A DNA stretch of 64,000 nt from JBNJGB01 sp051747385 (GTDB taxonomy: Bacteria; Myxococcota_A; UBA9042; PHBI01; JACKFB01): positions 1 through 64,000 of the forward strand of contig JBNJGB010000026.1 of the NCBI GenBank assembly GCA_051747385.1. Reading direction: 5' to 3'. The stretch's first letter is position 1. Every line of letters begins with the position of its first letter. The position numbers were made by a program, and so were the translations under genes. The notes under the pieces were generated by a model. It did not search any database and was not told where the DNA came from. It saw only the letters and a program-made list of their open reading frames with translations. Shown piece by piece: positions 25,870-36,408 of this stretch.

Positions 25870-27489
25870 TCAGGCGGTGAGGCCGAGGCCCAGGTCCAGG
25901 CGCTCGAGGGCCTCGCCCCACCCCGTGTCGGCGTCGAACAGGGTCGAGACGCTGCGGGAGGCGGCCACCAGCTCTTCGAAGGCCGTGGCCTCGGGGCGGG
26001 TGATCAGGCCGATGCGCCAGGCGTTGTGCAGCAGGCGCGCGGTCGGGACCACGGCGGCGTCGGCCACGCGGGCGCCGTCCAGGACGCCCAGGCGGATCAG
26101 CTCGCGGAGCACCCAGAACGGGGCCTCCGTGCCGGCCCCGCCGAACAGGGCCGTGCGCAGGTGCGCGACGGCGCTCGCGCCGTCCCTGGCGTCCTTCAGC
26201 GCGGCCAGCATCCCGGGCTCGGACGCCACCCGACGGGCCATGCCGCCCGCGTGGACCAGCCGCTCCAGGAGGGGGCGGGCCCAGGGCTCGCCGTCCAGGT
26301 CCGCCACGGCGTCCAGGGCCGCGCCCAGGCCGCCCTCGCCGCGCACGGCGTCGAAGAAGCCGGCCTCCCGGATGCGGCGGACGAACGCGAACGCCTGCGG
26401 CTGGACGGGGAGGCCCTCCACGAGCAGCGCCAGCACGCCCAGCTCCAGCAGCAGGTCGTCGCCCGGCGGGTCCGGCGCCTCGGCGCAGCCCAGGGCGGGG
26501 GCCGTCCAGGACGGCCAGTCGCTCCACTGGCGCCACCAGCCGGTGATCCGCGCCACGAGGGAGCGGGTCTCCGCCGCGTCGCCGATCACCGCCGGCGCGA
26601 AGGCCGCGCCCCCGGTCGGCAGCGGGGCGTGCGGGGTCACGGCCGCGGTCGGTCGGGCGGCCTGCGGAGCCGGCGCCGCCGGAGCGGCCTCCTCTTCCGC
26701 GCCGAACTTCGCCTCGAACTTCGCCTGGGCGCGCGCGACGGCCTCCTCGGAGGGAGGCTCCGGCTCCGGCGGAAGATCCGCGAAGAGGTCGTCGTCCTCC
26801 TCCTCCGCCGCCGCGGCGGGCCGTTCATCGACCGGGCCGGGGCCGGGGCCGGACTCGGCCATCGGCGCGGGCTCGACCGCCTCGGCCACCGCCCCCTCGC
26901 CGAGCTCCTCCTCCTCCTCGAGGTCCTCGAGGATCTCCTCGACGTCCATGCCACGGAACTCGGAGATCACCTTCAGCCCTTTGTCGGACAGGGCCCAGCG
27001 GATGCCCACGAGCTTGATGTAGCCCGTGGCCGCCAGCCAGTCGAACCAGGCCTGGAAGTTCCCGAGGGTGACGTACTCGCCCGGGAACACGTAGCTGGTG
27101 ATCATCCGGTACAGCTCGTGGACGCTGTGGAGCCGGCCGCCCGCCTCCACGTCCAGGGCCTCCAGGACGTACTTCACCAGCAGGATGTTGTCCCTGCGGA
27201 GGCGCGCGAACAGGAGATCCCGGAACTGCTCGTCGTCCTGCGCCTCCATGAGCCGCCGGGCCAGCGGGCCCACCTCGACCTGCTTCCGATCCCAGGACAG
27301 GTCGATGAGCGACAGCATCGCCGGCGCCTTCTCCCGGTCCCAGATCCCCAGCTTCCGGAGGTGGCTGCGGAAGGCCTTGAACTTCGTCCCGCCCGGCTGG
27401 GCGAGGGAGTCCAGCACCGCACGCAGCTTGCCGACGTACTGATCCGGACGGGTCCCGGGCAGGGCCTCGTACTCCACGCGCTGTGGCAT
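25870..27489 (-). CDS. Unknown protein with N-terminal helical region and acidic/Pro-Ala linker
   Basis: The 539-residue cytoplasmic protein starts at ATG with GGAG 7 bases upstream. Residues 1-175 are helical and end in a segment resembling a winged helix (NFQAWFDWLAATGYIKLVGIRWALSDKG). Residues about 180-330 are a low-complexity Glu/Pro/Ala linker. Residues about 330-539 form a second helical domain with many Leu and Arg. No catalytic motif is visible and I do not recognise the family. It is divergent from the following lipoprotein gene across a 160-bp gap that contains TGTCATCTGTTGACA, a short inverted repeat. Confidence 0.75.
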   Translation of the reverse strand: MPQRVEYEALPGTRPDQYVGKLRAVLDSLAQPGGTKFKAFRSHLRKLGIWDREKAPAMLSLIDLSWDRKQVEVGPLARRLMEAQDDEQFRDLLFARLRRDNILLVKYVLEALDVEAGGRLHSVHELYRMITSYVFPGEYVTLGNFQAWFDWLAATGYIKLVGIRWALSDKGLKVISEFRGMDVEEILEDLEEEEELGEGAVAEAVEPAPMAESGPGPGPVDERPAAAAEEEDDDLFADLPPEPEPPSEEAVARAQAKFEAKFGAEEEAAPAAPAPQAARPTAAVTPHAPLPTGGAAFAPAVIGDAAETRSLVARITGWWRQWSDWPSWTAPALGCAEAPDPPGDDLLLELGVLALLVEGLPVQPQAFAFVRRIREAGFFDAVRGEGGLGAALDAVADLDGEPWARPLLERLVHAGGMARRVASEPGMLAALKDARDGASAVAHLRTALFGGAGTEAPFWVLRELIRLGVLDGARVADAAVVPTARLLHNAWRIGLITRPEATAFEELVAASRSVSTLFDADTGWGEALERLDLGLGLTA

Positions 27490-27649
27490 CGGTAGCTCCC
27501 TTGCGCCCCCGATCGCCCCGTCGCCGGGGCGCGCCGGGGAATCCACCGGGCAGACCGTAGCGCTTCGGCGTGCGGTTGTCATCTGTTGACAGGGAGGTCG
27601 GCCGAGACGCAACGTCGCCGTCCCTCACCCCGCACGGAGGCCCATCGAG

Positions 27650-28528
27650 ATGAACACACGACCCCGCTGGGGCCGCATGGCGGCCATCGCCCTGCTCCTG
27701 GCACTGCCGACCGGCTGCCGGGAGGACGCCGGGGAGGAGCCGACGAAGAGCCGCCCGGCCCAGGCCCGGGCCGTGGACGAAGGCACGCCGAAGCCCGCCG
27801 AGGAGCCGTCGAAGGTCCACGAGGAGACCGGGAAGGTACCGCCGGCCCAGGGTCGGATGCCCAACGACTCCGTGCACGCGGGCCTTCGCGACCAGCGCCC
27901 GGGGAACCAGCGTCCGGGGATGGACCAGCAGGAGCTCCCCGAGGGCCACCCGCCGCTCGCGGAGGGGGACGACACGGTCGTGCGGACCCAGGCGCCCTCG
28001 GTCGAGGAGGGCGAGGAGCTTCCGCTGCTCCGGAAGGGAGCCGGCAGCTCGTCCGAGCTCGAGGAGCGGCTCGCGCCGGTGGAGGACGACGAGGTGAAGG
28101 GCAGCCTGGAGAAGGCCTTCCGGCTCGTGTTCACCATCAGCCGCCCCAACCGCGATCCGGCGAAGGCCAAGGCGCTGCTCGAGGGGCTCCCGCGCGAGGG
28201 CGAGGTCGGCGCCACGGTGGAGCGGATCCTTGCGTACGTGGCCGTCAGCCAGGGCTTCGACGCCAAGGCCGCCCTGAAGCACTACAAGCGCGCCGTGGAG
28301 CTGGACTCCGACTACGGCGAGGCCCACTACGCCCTGTCCTTCATGCACGTCATGGACGACCGGGAGGCCGGCAAGGAGCACTACGACATCGCGCGGCGCC
28401 TCGGCGTGCCCGACAACAGCAACCTCGCCCGCTACTACGGCGAGGACGCGGACGCCGAGGCTCCCGTGAAGGGCCACGGCGGCGCCCCGGCCGAGGGTGG
28501 CGAAGAGGGCGGGACCGGAGCCCATTGA
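27650..28528 (+). CDS. TPR-containing lipoprotein
   Basis: The 292-residue protein has GGAGG before its ATG and a lipoprotein signal ending in LPTGC (Cys23). Residues 25-150 are a Pro/Glu/Gly-rich disordered region. Residues about 155-260 contain helices with one clear TPR (FDAKAALKHYKRAVELDSDY, then GEAHYALSF). The tail is Gly/Ala/Glu-rich. It is probably a periplasmic protein-interaction factor; the specific role is unknown. It is followed by groES after 106 bp. Confidence 0.78.
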   Translation: MNTRPRWGRMAAIALLLALPTGCREDAGEEPTKSRPAQARAVDEGTPKPAEEPSKVHEETGKVPPAQGRMPNDSVHAGLRDQRPGNQRPGMDQQELPEGHPPLAEGDDTVVRTQAPSVEEGEELPLLRKGAGSSSELEERLAPVEDDEVKGSLEKAFRLVFTISRPNRDPAKAKALLEGLPREGEVGATVERILAYVAVSQGFDAKAALKHYKRAVELDSDYGEAHYALSFMHVMDDREAGKEHYDIARRLGVPDNSNLARYYGEDADAEAPVKGHGGAPAEGGEEGGTGAH

Positions 28529-28535
28529 CCCGGGT

Positions 28536-28582
28536 CTCGCGGTGCCTAACGTACGGCCCGCTCGCGGGCTCGTCACCGCGAG
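28536..28582. promoter_or_regulatory. Nested stem-loop upstream of groES
   Basis: CTCGCGGTG (28536-28544) pairs perfectly with CACCGCGAG (28574-28582). Inside lies a second perfect stem, GCCCGC-TC-GCGGGC (28556-28569). The structure lies 53-99 bases before the groES start. It could end transcription of the upstream lipoprotein gene or regulate the chaperonin operon. No CIRCE element (TTAGCACTC-N9-GAGTGCTAA) is present. Confidence 0.4.
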
Positions 28583-28634
28583 GCAAGGACAATCCCAAGC
28601 ATTCCAAACGGTTGCGCACCCAGGAGGACCCGTC

Positions 28635-28925
28635 ATGAACTTCAAGCCCCTGAACGACCGCCTGCTCGTGAAGCGGGTCGAAGAGGAAGAGAAGACCGAA
28701 GGGGGGATCATCATCCCCGAGACGGCCAAGGAGAAGCCGCTCCAGGGGAAGGTCCTCGCGGTGGGCACCGGGCGCACGAATGAGGACGGCAGCGCGCGGC
28801 CGCTGGAGGTCCAGGTCGGCGACGTCGTGATGTTCGGCAAGTTCGGCGGCACCGACATCGAGATCGAGGGTGAGGAGCACACCATCCTGCGCGAGGACGA
28901 CGTCCTCGGCATCGTGGAGGAGTGA
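28635..28925 (+). CDS. groES: Co-chaperonin GroES
   Basis: The 96-residue protein matches the usual GroES length. It has the N-terminal PLNDRLLVKRVEEEEKTEGG, the mobile loop GGIIIPETAKEKP that docks on GroEL, and the roof region. The ATG follows AGGAGG. It caps GroEL to form the folding chamber. groEL starts 2 bp after its stop. Confidence 0.97.
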   Translation: MNFKPLNDRLLVKRVEEEEKTEGGIIIPETAKEKPLQGKVLAVGTGRTNEDGSARPLEVQVGDVVMFGKFGGTDIEIEGEEHTILREDDVLGIVEE

Positions 28926-28927
28926 TC

Positions 28928-30517
<1,590 letters not shown>

Positions 30518-30531
30518 GACCGAGAGCGCCA

Positions 30532-30565
30532 ATCGGGGCGGCGGCCCGCGGGTCGTCGCCCCGAT
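30532..30565. terminator. Stem-loop after groEL
   Basis: ATCGGGGCG (30532-30540) and CGCCCCGAT (30557-30565) are perfect complements around a GC-rich 16-base centre that can itself pair. It lies 15 bases after the groEL stop and 25 bases before grpE. With no T-run it may be a processing or attenuation structure that lowers grpE expression relative to groESL rather than a full terminator. Confidence 0.45.
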
Positions 30566-30589
30566 GACACCACTTTGGGTGGAACCACG

Positions 30590-31258
30590 ATGACCAACCG
30601 CTCCCACGACACCGACACCGAGCCCCTGGCCACCGATCGGGACGAGGCGGAGGCCGCCGACGACGTCCAGTCCGAGGCCGAAGCCCCCGAGGAGGCTACC
30701 GAGGAGGAGGAGGCCGAGGCCGCCGAGGAGGAGGAGGCCACCGCGGACGAGGCCCCTCAGCCGCCGCCCGATCCCCGGGACACCCGCATCCGCCTGCTCG
30801 ACAAGGAGCTCGCGGAGCGGGAGAAGACCCTCCACGAGTACATCAAGGCCCACAAGAAGGCCCAGGCGGACTTCGCCGCCTTCAAGCAGCGCCTCCTCCG
30901 CGACCAGGAGCAGGAGGCCGAGGCGGCCCGCGCGCGCGCAGTCGAGGGCCTGTTGGACGTCTTCGACAACCTGGAGCGCAGCCTGGACGCCGTCCGACAG
31001 GGGGGCGATCCGAACGTGCTCCGCGAGGGCGTGGAGCTGGTGGCGAGGCAGTTCCTGCAGCAGCTCGAGGAGCTGGGCCTGACCCGCCACGACCCCAAGG
31101 GCGAGACCTTCGATCCGACCCACATGGACGCCATCGGCGTCGTGCCGGTCACGGACGCGGCCCAGGACAACAAGGTCGTGAACACGGTGAAGCCCGGCTA
31201 TCGCTTCGGCGACCGGGAGCTGAGGCCGGCCCTCGTCCAGGTCGGACGCAAGGCCTGA
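30590..31258 (+). CDS. grpE: Nucleotide exchange factor GrpE
   Basis: The 222-residue protein has an acidic, Glu/Ala-rich N-terminal tail of about 70 residues. A long coiled-coil helix follows (HKKAQADFAAFKQRLLRD), then the GrpE core and the beta-sheet head (GETFDPTHMDAIGVVP, GYRFGDRELRPALVQV). It releases ADP from DnaK, and neither dnaK nor dnaJ is in the window. The ATG at 30590 is chosen over an upstream TTG because GGTGGA precedes it. Confidence 0.95.
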   Translation: MTNRSHDTDTEPLATDRDEAEAADDVQSEAEAPEEATEEEEAEAAEEEEATADEAPQPPPDPRDTRIRLLDKELAEREKTLHEYIKAHKKAQADFAAFKQRLLRDQEQEAEAARARAVEGLLDVFDNLERSLDAVRQGGDPNVLREGVELVARQFLQQLEELGLTRHDPKGETFDPTHMDAIGVVPVTDAAQDNKVVNTVKPGYRFGDRELRPALVQVGRKA

Positions 31259-31348
31259 GGCGCCGGGCGCCCGGCACCGCGCCGCGGCGGATCCGCTCGT
31301 CGCGCTCCACCACGAGGTTCGGGCTCGACCGGTCCGGGGAGCTGCGCC

Positions 31349-33487
31349 GTGGATGAACTGATCAGCGGACGCATCGCCGCCTCCCTGGTCGCCTACGTCG
31401 GCGACCGAGACGGGCGTCGAGCCGTCCGGGAGCGGTTGGAGGACGCGCCGCTCGCCGCCCTGGCCTCCACGCCCCACGACGCCTGGCTCGACGAGGGCTC
31501 CGTCACCACCCTGGCCGAAGCCCTCCGCCGAGAGGGAGAGACCGCGGTGGACCTCGCGCGGGAGGCCGGCGCCGCGGCCCTGACCCTGGAGCCCATGGGC
31601 GGCCTGGCCCACCTGGTCCAGTTTCTCGACGGGCCGGGAGCCGCCTTCCGGCACCTGCCCCACCTGCTCCCCCTCTTCCTCCGCGGGGCCGTCGTACGGG
31701 TGCTGGACGACGACGGGGCGGACGCCACCGTGGATATCGCCCTGCCCGACTCCGCTCCCGTCGGGCCGGTGCTCGTGACGTTCGCGGTCGGCCTGTTCGA
31801 GAGCTTCCCGACGTGGTGGCGCATTCCCCGGGGTCGGTGCGACGTCTCCTCCGCGCCGGGCTCGGACGGGATCGCCCGGCTCCGCTTCCGGATCACCTGG
31901 CACGGGGACGTGCACGCCGAGCCCACGCGGCCTTCCGGCCACTCCGAGCGGCCCGACTCCGGCCACCTGGGCCGCGTCGAGCTGGTCGCCCGCCTGCTGC
32001 GGGAGGGGATGGAGGGCACGGTCTTCGAGATCGACGCAGACGGCCGCGTGGTGCTGGTGGAGCCCGGGCCCGAGGCGCCTCTCGGCCTGAACGCCGCCGC
32101 ACCGGGCCGCCCGCTCGCCGCCCTGCATCCCGGCTGGTCGGCGCCCCCCCTCAGGCACGCCCTGGAGTCCGCGCACCGCGGGCGGGCCGAGGTGGTCACG
32201 ACGCGCATGGAGGAGGGGGTCGGCGCCCGGCTCTTCCGGGTGCGCCTCCACCCCCTCCCGGCGGACGACGGGGAGCCGCACCCTCTGGTGGGGACGGTCG
32301 TGGACTGGACCGACGCGCAGCAGCGACAGGCCGAACTCGCGCGGACCAGCCGCCTGTCGAACGTCGGGCGGCTGGCGGCGGCCACGGCGCACGAGTTCAA
32401 CAACGCGCTGACCGGCATCCTGGGCTACGCGGACCTGGGGCTCCGTACGGAGGACCCGGCCAGGCGCGAGCGGGCTCTGTCCATCATCCAGGAGACCGCG
32501 GCCCACGCCCACCGGCTGGCCGAGAGCCTGCTCCACCACGCCCGGGAGCGCCCCGGCCCGGAAACCCCGACCGCCGCGGTGGACCTCGGGGAGGTGGTGC
32601 ACCGGGCCGTGGAGCTCCTGTCGGTGACGACGCGATCCCTGCCCGTTCGGATCGTGGAGGACGTGGGATCCGTCCCGCCGGTGCGGGGCCGGCGGCATCA
32701 CTACCAGCAGATCGTGATGAACGTGCTGCAGAACGCTCTGGACGCGCTCGGCGAGGAGGGCGGCACCGTCCGGATCCACGCCCGCCGTGACGGCTCCATG
32801 ATCGCCCTGGAGTTCGAGGACGACGGGCAGGGGATGTCCGACGACGTCCGCAGGCGCGTGCTGGAGCCGTTTTACACCACGAAGCGGGACGACGATCGAA
32901 CCCTGGGCGGAAGCGGCCTGGGGCTCGCGGTCTGCGACGCCCTCGCCCAGGAGATGGGCGGCGCCATCCGGATCGACTCATCGCCCGGCGAGGGCACGCG
33001 CGTCACCCTGGTCTGCCCCGCGGCGGAGAGCCCCTCCGAGGCGGGCGCCGGCTCGCCGGGCGGCCTCGCAGAGTCCGCGCCCCTACCGGCACAGGCGCCG
33101 AGTACCCCCCTGGAGGTCCTGGTCGTCGACGACGAGGAGGTGGTCCGGACCCTCCTCATGGACATCGCGACCCACGAGGGCCACGTCGTCACCGGCGCCG
33201 AGCACGGCGGCGAGGCCTGGAGGCTCCTCGCGGAGCACCACTACGACGTGCTCTTCCTGGACGTGCTCATGCCCGTGATGAGCGGCCTGGAGCTCCTGGG
33301 CCGCCTCCGGGACACGACGCCCCGCCCACGCGTCGTGATGATGAGCGGAAAGCTCACGCCCGAGGTGGAGGCGGCCGTCCGCGACCACGCGGTCGCCGAG
33401 GTCCTGACCAAGCCGTTTCCCATGCAGCGGATCACCGAGATCCTGCGCCGGCTCGTCCGGGAGCAGGGGCGGGGCGACGCCGCGTGA
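31349..33487 (+). CDS. Hybrid sensor histidine kinase with C-terminal receiver
   Basis: The 712-residue soluble protein starts with GTG after GGGGAG. Residues 1-190 form an unassigned sensory domain with a TrpTrp-containing segment (FPTWWRIPRGRC) that faintly resembles HNOB/V4R-type sensor folds. A short PAS-like region lies at about 215-320. The HisKA domain carries His348 (ATAHEFNNALTGILGY), and the HATPase domain shows NVLQNALDAL, DDGQGM and GGSGLGLAV. The receiver domain at about 590-705 has phospho-acceptor Asp638 (LFLDVLMP) and a TKPF lysine. It lacks a membrane segment, so it senses a cytoplasmic signal. Its partner is not visible here. Confidence 0.9.
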   Translation: MDELISGRIAASLVAYVGDRDGRRAVRERLEDAPLAALASTPHDAWLDEGSVTTLAEALRREGETAVDLAREAGAAALTLEPMGGLAHLVQFLDGPGAAFRHLPHLLPLFLRGAVVRVLDDDGADATVDIALPDSAPVGPVLVTFAVGLFESFPTWWRIPRGRCDVSSAPGSDGIARLRFRITWHGDVHAEPTRPSGHSERPDSGHLGRVELVARLLREGMEGTVFEIDADGRVVLVEPGPEAPLGLNAAAPGRPLAALHPGWSAPPLRHALESAHRGRAEVVTTRMEEGVGARLFRVRLHPLPADDGEPHPLVGTVVDWTDAQQRQAELARTSRLSNVGRLAAATAHEFNNALTGILGYADLGLRTEDPARRERALSIIQETAAHAHRLAESLLHHARERPGPETPTAAVDLGEVVHRAVELLSVTTRSLPVRIVEDVGSVPPVRGRRHHYQQIVMNVLQNALDALGEEGGTVRIHARRDGSMIALEFEDDGQGMSDDVRRRVLEPFYTTKRDDDRTLGGSGLGLAVCDALAQEMGGAIRIDSSPGEGTRVTLVCPAAESPSEAGAGSPGGLAESAPLPAQAPSTPLEVLVVDDEEVVRTLLMDIATHEGHVVTGAEHGGEAWRLLAEHHYDVLFLDVLMPVMSGLELLGRLRDTTPRPRVVMMSGKLTPEVEAAVRDHAVAEVLTKPFPMQRITEILRRLVREQGRGDAA

Positions 33488-33560
33488 CGACTTGCGGTCT
33501 CTCCCGGGCCTGTGGCAGACGTCCGACTCGACTCCCACCGTCGCTCCACGGGGCGCCCCC

Positions 33561-34367
33561 ATGAATCCACCGCGCATCTTTCCAGCCCTGCTCGTCGCCG
33601 GGCTGCTCGCTGCCTCCTGCCGCTCCCCGCGGGATCCCGACCTGGACCGGCGCATCGCCGCCGCCTCCGCGGACGAGCCCACGGAGGCGCCGCCGACGTC
33701 GAGCGCGCCCCGGGAGGCGGCGGGCTCCACCGGGAAGAAGGCGAAGGAGGGCGGCGCGCCGCCGCGCGGGGAGGTGGTCCTGCGGACCTACAGCGAGAAG
33801 GACCGCCGGGAGATCATGTCCGCCATCCCCGGCGAGGGCCCGACGGTCGCCGTCACGATCGACAGCGCCGAGGGGGAGATCCACTGCACGCTGGAGCCCG
33901 CGGCCGCGCCCCAGACGGTGGCCAACTTCGTGGCCCTGGCCCAGGGGCTTCGTCCCTGGCGGGATCCGGACACCCAGGAGCTGATGAAGACCCGCTTCTA
34001 CGACGGGCTGAGCTTCCACCGGGCCATCGACGACTTCATCATCCAGACGGGCCGTCCGGGGGTCCGCGGCGGCACGCCGGGCTGGCGCATCCCGCACGAG
34101 GAGGGCCTCGCCGGCGCCTACGAGGAGGCGGGCGTCATGGCCATGGTCGACGCGGGCGACGACAGCCACGGAAGCCAGTTCTTCATCACCTTGCGGCCCG
34201 CCGCCCAGCTCGCGGACCGCTACACCCCCTTCGGCCGCTGCGGGGACCTGGACGTCGTGAAGGCCATCGCCAACGCTCCCAAGCGCCCCACGGAGGACGG
34301 CGAGAGCGCCACCAAGCCCGCCGAGCCGGTCCGCATCGACTCCATCCGGGTCCGCCGGAGCGAGTAG
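33561..34367 (+). CDS. Cyclophilin-type peptidyl-prolyl isomerase lipoprotein
   Basis: The 268-residue protein has a lipoprotein signal ending in LLAASC (Cys19). A disordered Glu/Pro/Thr-rich linker runs to about residue 75, followed by a cyclophilin domain. Motifs are GEIHCTLEPAAAPQTVANFV, FYDGLSFHRAIDDFIIQTG, a shortened GGTPGW loop and GSQFFIT. It catalyses cis-trans isomerisation of prolyl bonds in envelope proteins. The domain begins with the usual prokaryotic cyclophilin order and appears complete. Confidence 0.92.
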   Translation: MNPPRIFPALLVAGLLAASCRSPRDPDLDRRIAAASADEPTEAPPTSSAPREAAGSTGKKAKEGGAPPRGEVVLRTYSEKDRREIMSAIPGEGPTVAVTIDSAEGEIHCTLEPAAAPQTVANFVALAQGLRPWRDPDTQELMKTRFYDGLSFHRAIDDFIIQTGRPGVRGGTPGWRIPHEEGLAGAYEEAGVMAMVDAGDDSHGSQFFITLRPAAQLADRYTPFGRCGDLDVVKAIANAPKRPTEDGESATKPAEPVRIDSIRVRRSE

Positions 34368-34382
34368 GACCTCCCCGGCTTA

Positions 34383-34598
34383 CAGTCCTTCACACCTCGG
34401 GATCCCCCGGTCTCGCGGAGAATCGCGCGCCAAGACGCCAAGGCCCAAAGGCCAGCGAACCGCTTGCACACCGGTTTGGGTGAGACTGTCGAGTCACCCG
34501 CAGGCCAACAGCGACCACACCGGACCGAAGCATGCCGTTTTCCTTTGCGTCTTCGCGTCTTTGCGCGAGCCCTTCGTCTTGCGACATGTGACGAACTG
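34383..34598. repeat. Dispersed repeat R2, copy 2
   Basis: This is the second copy of the 215-bp R2 sequence at 8486-8700. The 3' half is most conserved: the run CCTTTGCGTCTTCGCGTCTT and the last 50 bases are nearly identical. It sits between convergent gene ends, right after the cyclophilin gene. Terminal and internal inverted repeats match those of copy 1. Confidence 0.75.
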
Positions 34599-34628
34599 TG
34601 AGCCGTCCCCGGTGGTCGGAGCCCGGCC

Positions 34629-34658
34629 GAAAAGTGTGAAATGAGTAGGCTTGACCCC
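34629..34658 (+). repeat. Repeat R3 copy 2 (motif only)
   Basis: GAAAAGTGTGAAATGAGTAG followed by GCTTGACCCC matches copy 1 with few changes. The upstream hairpin is degenerate here. It lies directly after the R2 copy and before the 3' end of the minus-strand gene at 34671. Confidence 0.65.
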
Positions 34659-34670
34659 TAGCGGGGGGCC

Positions 34671-35363
34671 CTAACGGCCGCCCTCGGAGGCCTCCGGTGG
34701 CGTGTCCTCGCGCGCGAGATCGTCGAGGTCTCCGGGCTCGGACCAGCCGCGCTCGTCCTCGCGTCCGAATACCCCGAGGGCCCGGTCCACCGCCGCGCCG
34801 AGGCGGCTTCGGCGCCCGGTCGTGGGACGCTCCCGCTCGGGGCGATCGGCCCGGTCGCGAACCGGGGCCTCCTCCTCGGCCTCCTCGGGGGCGTCCTCGC
34901 GCTCGCGCGTGCCGCGGGCCCGGCTTCGCATCTTCACGTTGGGGCGCGGCATGACCGACTGATCGTTCGGGATGAAGCGGATCTCCGTCTTCACCTCGAA
35001 GCTGACCGACGTGAGGATCTTCTGGATCTCCCCGGCCAGGTCCAGGTTCTCCAGGAACTTCCGCGTCTGCACGCCGATGACCCGGACGACCTCGTCCTTG
35101 GCCGTGTCCGTCTGGCGCATCATGTAGGACAGGACGTCCCTCGGCAGGGCCTCGCGCAGCACGTCATCGGCGGAGAGCACGGTGCGGATGCCCGACGCGA
35201 CCGCCTTCCGGAGGCCGTCGGACATCCCCTTGCGGGCATCGCGGAGCCCCTCGATGGAATCGACGTCCTCGGCGAACGGTTGCTCCCCGACGAAGGCGTC
35301 GTCCTCGAGCGGCGGCGTCTCGTCGGGCTCGCGCCCGGCCCGGTCCTTGTCACCCTCGGCCAT
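34671..35363 (-). CDS. Unknown cytoplasmic protein with charged C-terminal tail
   Basis: The 230-residue protein starts at the ATG with AGGAG 6 bases upstream; an earlier GTG-containing extension lacks one. Residues 35-140 form a well-structured, probably helical domain (LSADDVLREALPRDVLSYMM, then VRVIGVQTRKFLENLDLAGE). Its end, KTEIRFIPND, is followed by about 85 Arg/Glu-rich, low-complexity residues. I see no catalytic motif. The domain has some likeness to phasin-like or poly-gamma associated helical bundles, but that is weak. Confidence 0.7.
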   Translation of the reverse strand: MAEGDKDRAGREPDETPPLEDDAFVGEQPFAEDVDSIEGLRDARKGMSDGLRKAVASGIRTVLSADDVLREALPRDVLSYMMRQTDTAKDEVVRVIGVQTRKFLENLDLAGEIQKILTSVSFEVKTEIRFIPNDQSVMPRPNVKMRSRARGTREREDAPEEAEEEAPVRDRADRPERERPTTGRRSRLGAAVDRALGVFGREDERGWSEPGDLDDLAREDTPPEASEGGR

Positions 35364-35601
35364 CGTGCACTCCTGCCGTCCGGGCGACACCCGCCCGCGT
35401 CCACACCATGCGGGCGCTCTCCGGCAAACGCAAGAGTGGAGCGGGGTGCGCGCTGTGCTCGCAGATCGCCGCAGTCACGGCGCTTTTCGGTTGACCCGAC
35501 GACGGCCGCCCTCCTATGCTCTCGCGCCCCGATGCGACGCCAGGGTGCTGGCGGCGGACCTCGCTCGGGAGCAGCCCGCCCGACGCGGCGGGAGCATCAT
35601 C
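35364..35601. other. Divergent intergenic region, no gene seen
   Basis: These 238 bases separate the minus-strand gene ending its 5' side at 35363 from the yceD-rpmF operon. It should hold both promoters. I find no convincing hairpin, repeat or RNA; the sequence TTTTCGGTTGACCCG near 35486 includes a TTGACC that could serve as a -35 box for the plus-strand operon. Confidence 0.35.
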
Positions 35602-36126
35602 ATGAAGAAGAACCCGTCCCTCACCATCGACGTCGACGAGATCCCGGACGCCGGCTGGTCCATCCGGGGCGAGCTTCCCCCCGAGTGGCTGGGGGACACG
35701 CTCCTGGACCCGTACGCCCCGGACTCGCGGGTCCACGTGGAGGCGGAAGCCCACCGCGTCGGCGACAACGTGCACGTACGCGCGGACGTGTCCTTCGGCG
35801 CGACCTTCGCCTGCAGCCGCACCCTGAAGCCGGGTCGAACCCGCGTGGAGGTCTCGGTCCACGAGCTGTTCCTCCCCGCCCGGAAGCACGACGCCAACCT
35901 GGGTGACGGAGTGGACGGCGAGGGGCTGGACGCCGACGTGCCATACGTGTACCAGAATCGGACCCTGGACCTGGAGCCCCTGCTCCGAGAGCAGATCGTG
36001 CTGGCCCAGGAGCCCTACCCGGTCGTGGCCGAAGCGCCCGAGCCCGCGGAAAACGAACCGTTGTGGTCCAGCGAGGGGGATGATATCGACCCGCGCTGGG
36101 CAAAGCTCAAGGACATCGATCTCTAG
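35602..36126 (+). CDS. yceD: YceD/DUF177 family protein
   Basis: The 174-residue protein matches the YceD (DUF177) pattern: a central domain with a conserved Cys (ATFACSRTLKP) and an acidic C-terminus ending in DPRWAKLKDIDL. Members almost always sit just before rpmF and are linked to 23S rRNA or ribosome large-subunit assembly. Here rpmF follows after 53 bp, which strengthens the call. The ATG has GGGAG 7 bases upstream. Confidence 0.9.
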   Translation: MKKNPSLTIDVDEIPDAGWSIRGELPPEWLGDTLLDPYAPDSRVHVEAEAHRVGDNVHVRADVSFGATFACSRTLKPGRTRVEVSVHELFLPARKHDANLGDGVDGEGLDADVPYVYQNRTLDLEPLLREQIVLAQEPYPVVAEAPEPAENEPLWSSEGDDIDPRWAKLKDIDL

Positions 36127-36179
36127 CCGGCGTCGCCCGCTTCGGACCCGGCTTCACCGCGACTTTCACGGAGGCTCTC

Positions 36180-36398
36180 GTGGCCGTCCCCAAGCAGAAG
36201 AAGAGCAAGTCCAAGCGCGACATGCGCCGCGCGCAGCACGACAAGATCCGGCTCCCGGCCGTGGGGATCTGCGACAACTGCGGAGCCGACGTCCTCAGCC
36301 ACCGGGCCTGCCCCGAGTGCGGCTGGTACAAGGGCCGCGAGGCGGTCCCCGTCGGCCCGACGGGCGTGGAGACGGACGAAGAGCAACTCGAGGCGTAG
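36180..36398 (+). CDS. rpmF: 50S ribosomal protein L32
   Basis: The 72-residue protein starts MAVPKQKKSKSKRDMRRAQH, as L32 does. It keeps the zinc-ribbon cysteines Cys31, Cys34, Cys44 and Cys47 (CDNC, CPEC). It begins with GTG after GGAG. L32 sits near the peptidyl-transferase region of the large subunit. The acidic last ten residues are an extension. Confidence 0.96.
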   Translation: MAVPKQKKSKSKRDMRRAQHDKIRLPAVGICDNCGADVLSHRACPECGWYKGREAVPVGPTGVETDEEQLEA

Positions 36399-36408
36399 GC
36401 TGCCCTCC

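Noticed and set aside
28529..28634. CIRCE heat-shock operator before groES
   Set aside because: No TTAGCACTC/GAGTGCTAA pair is present.
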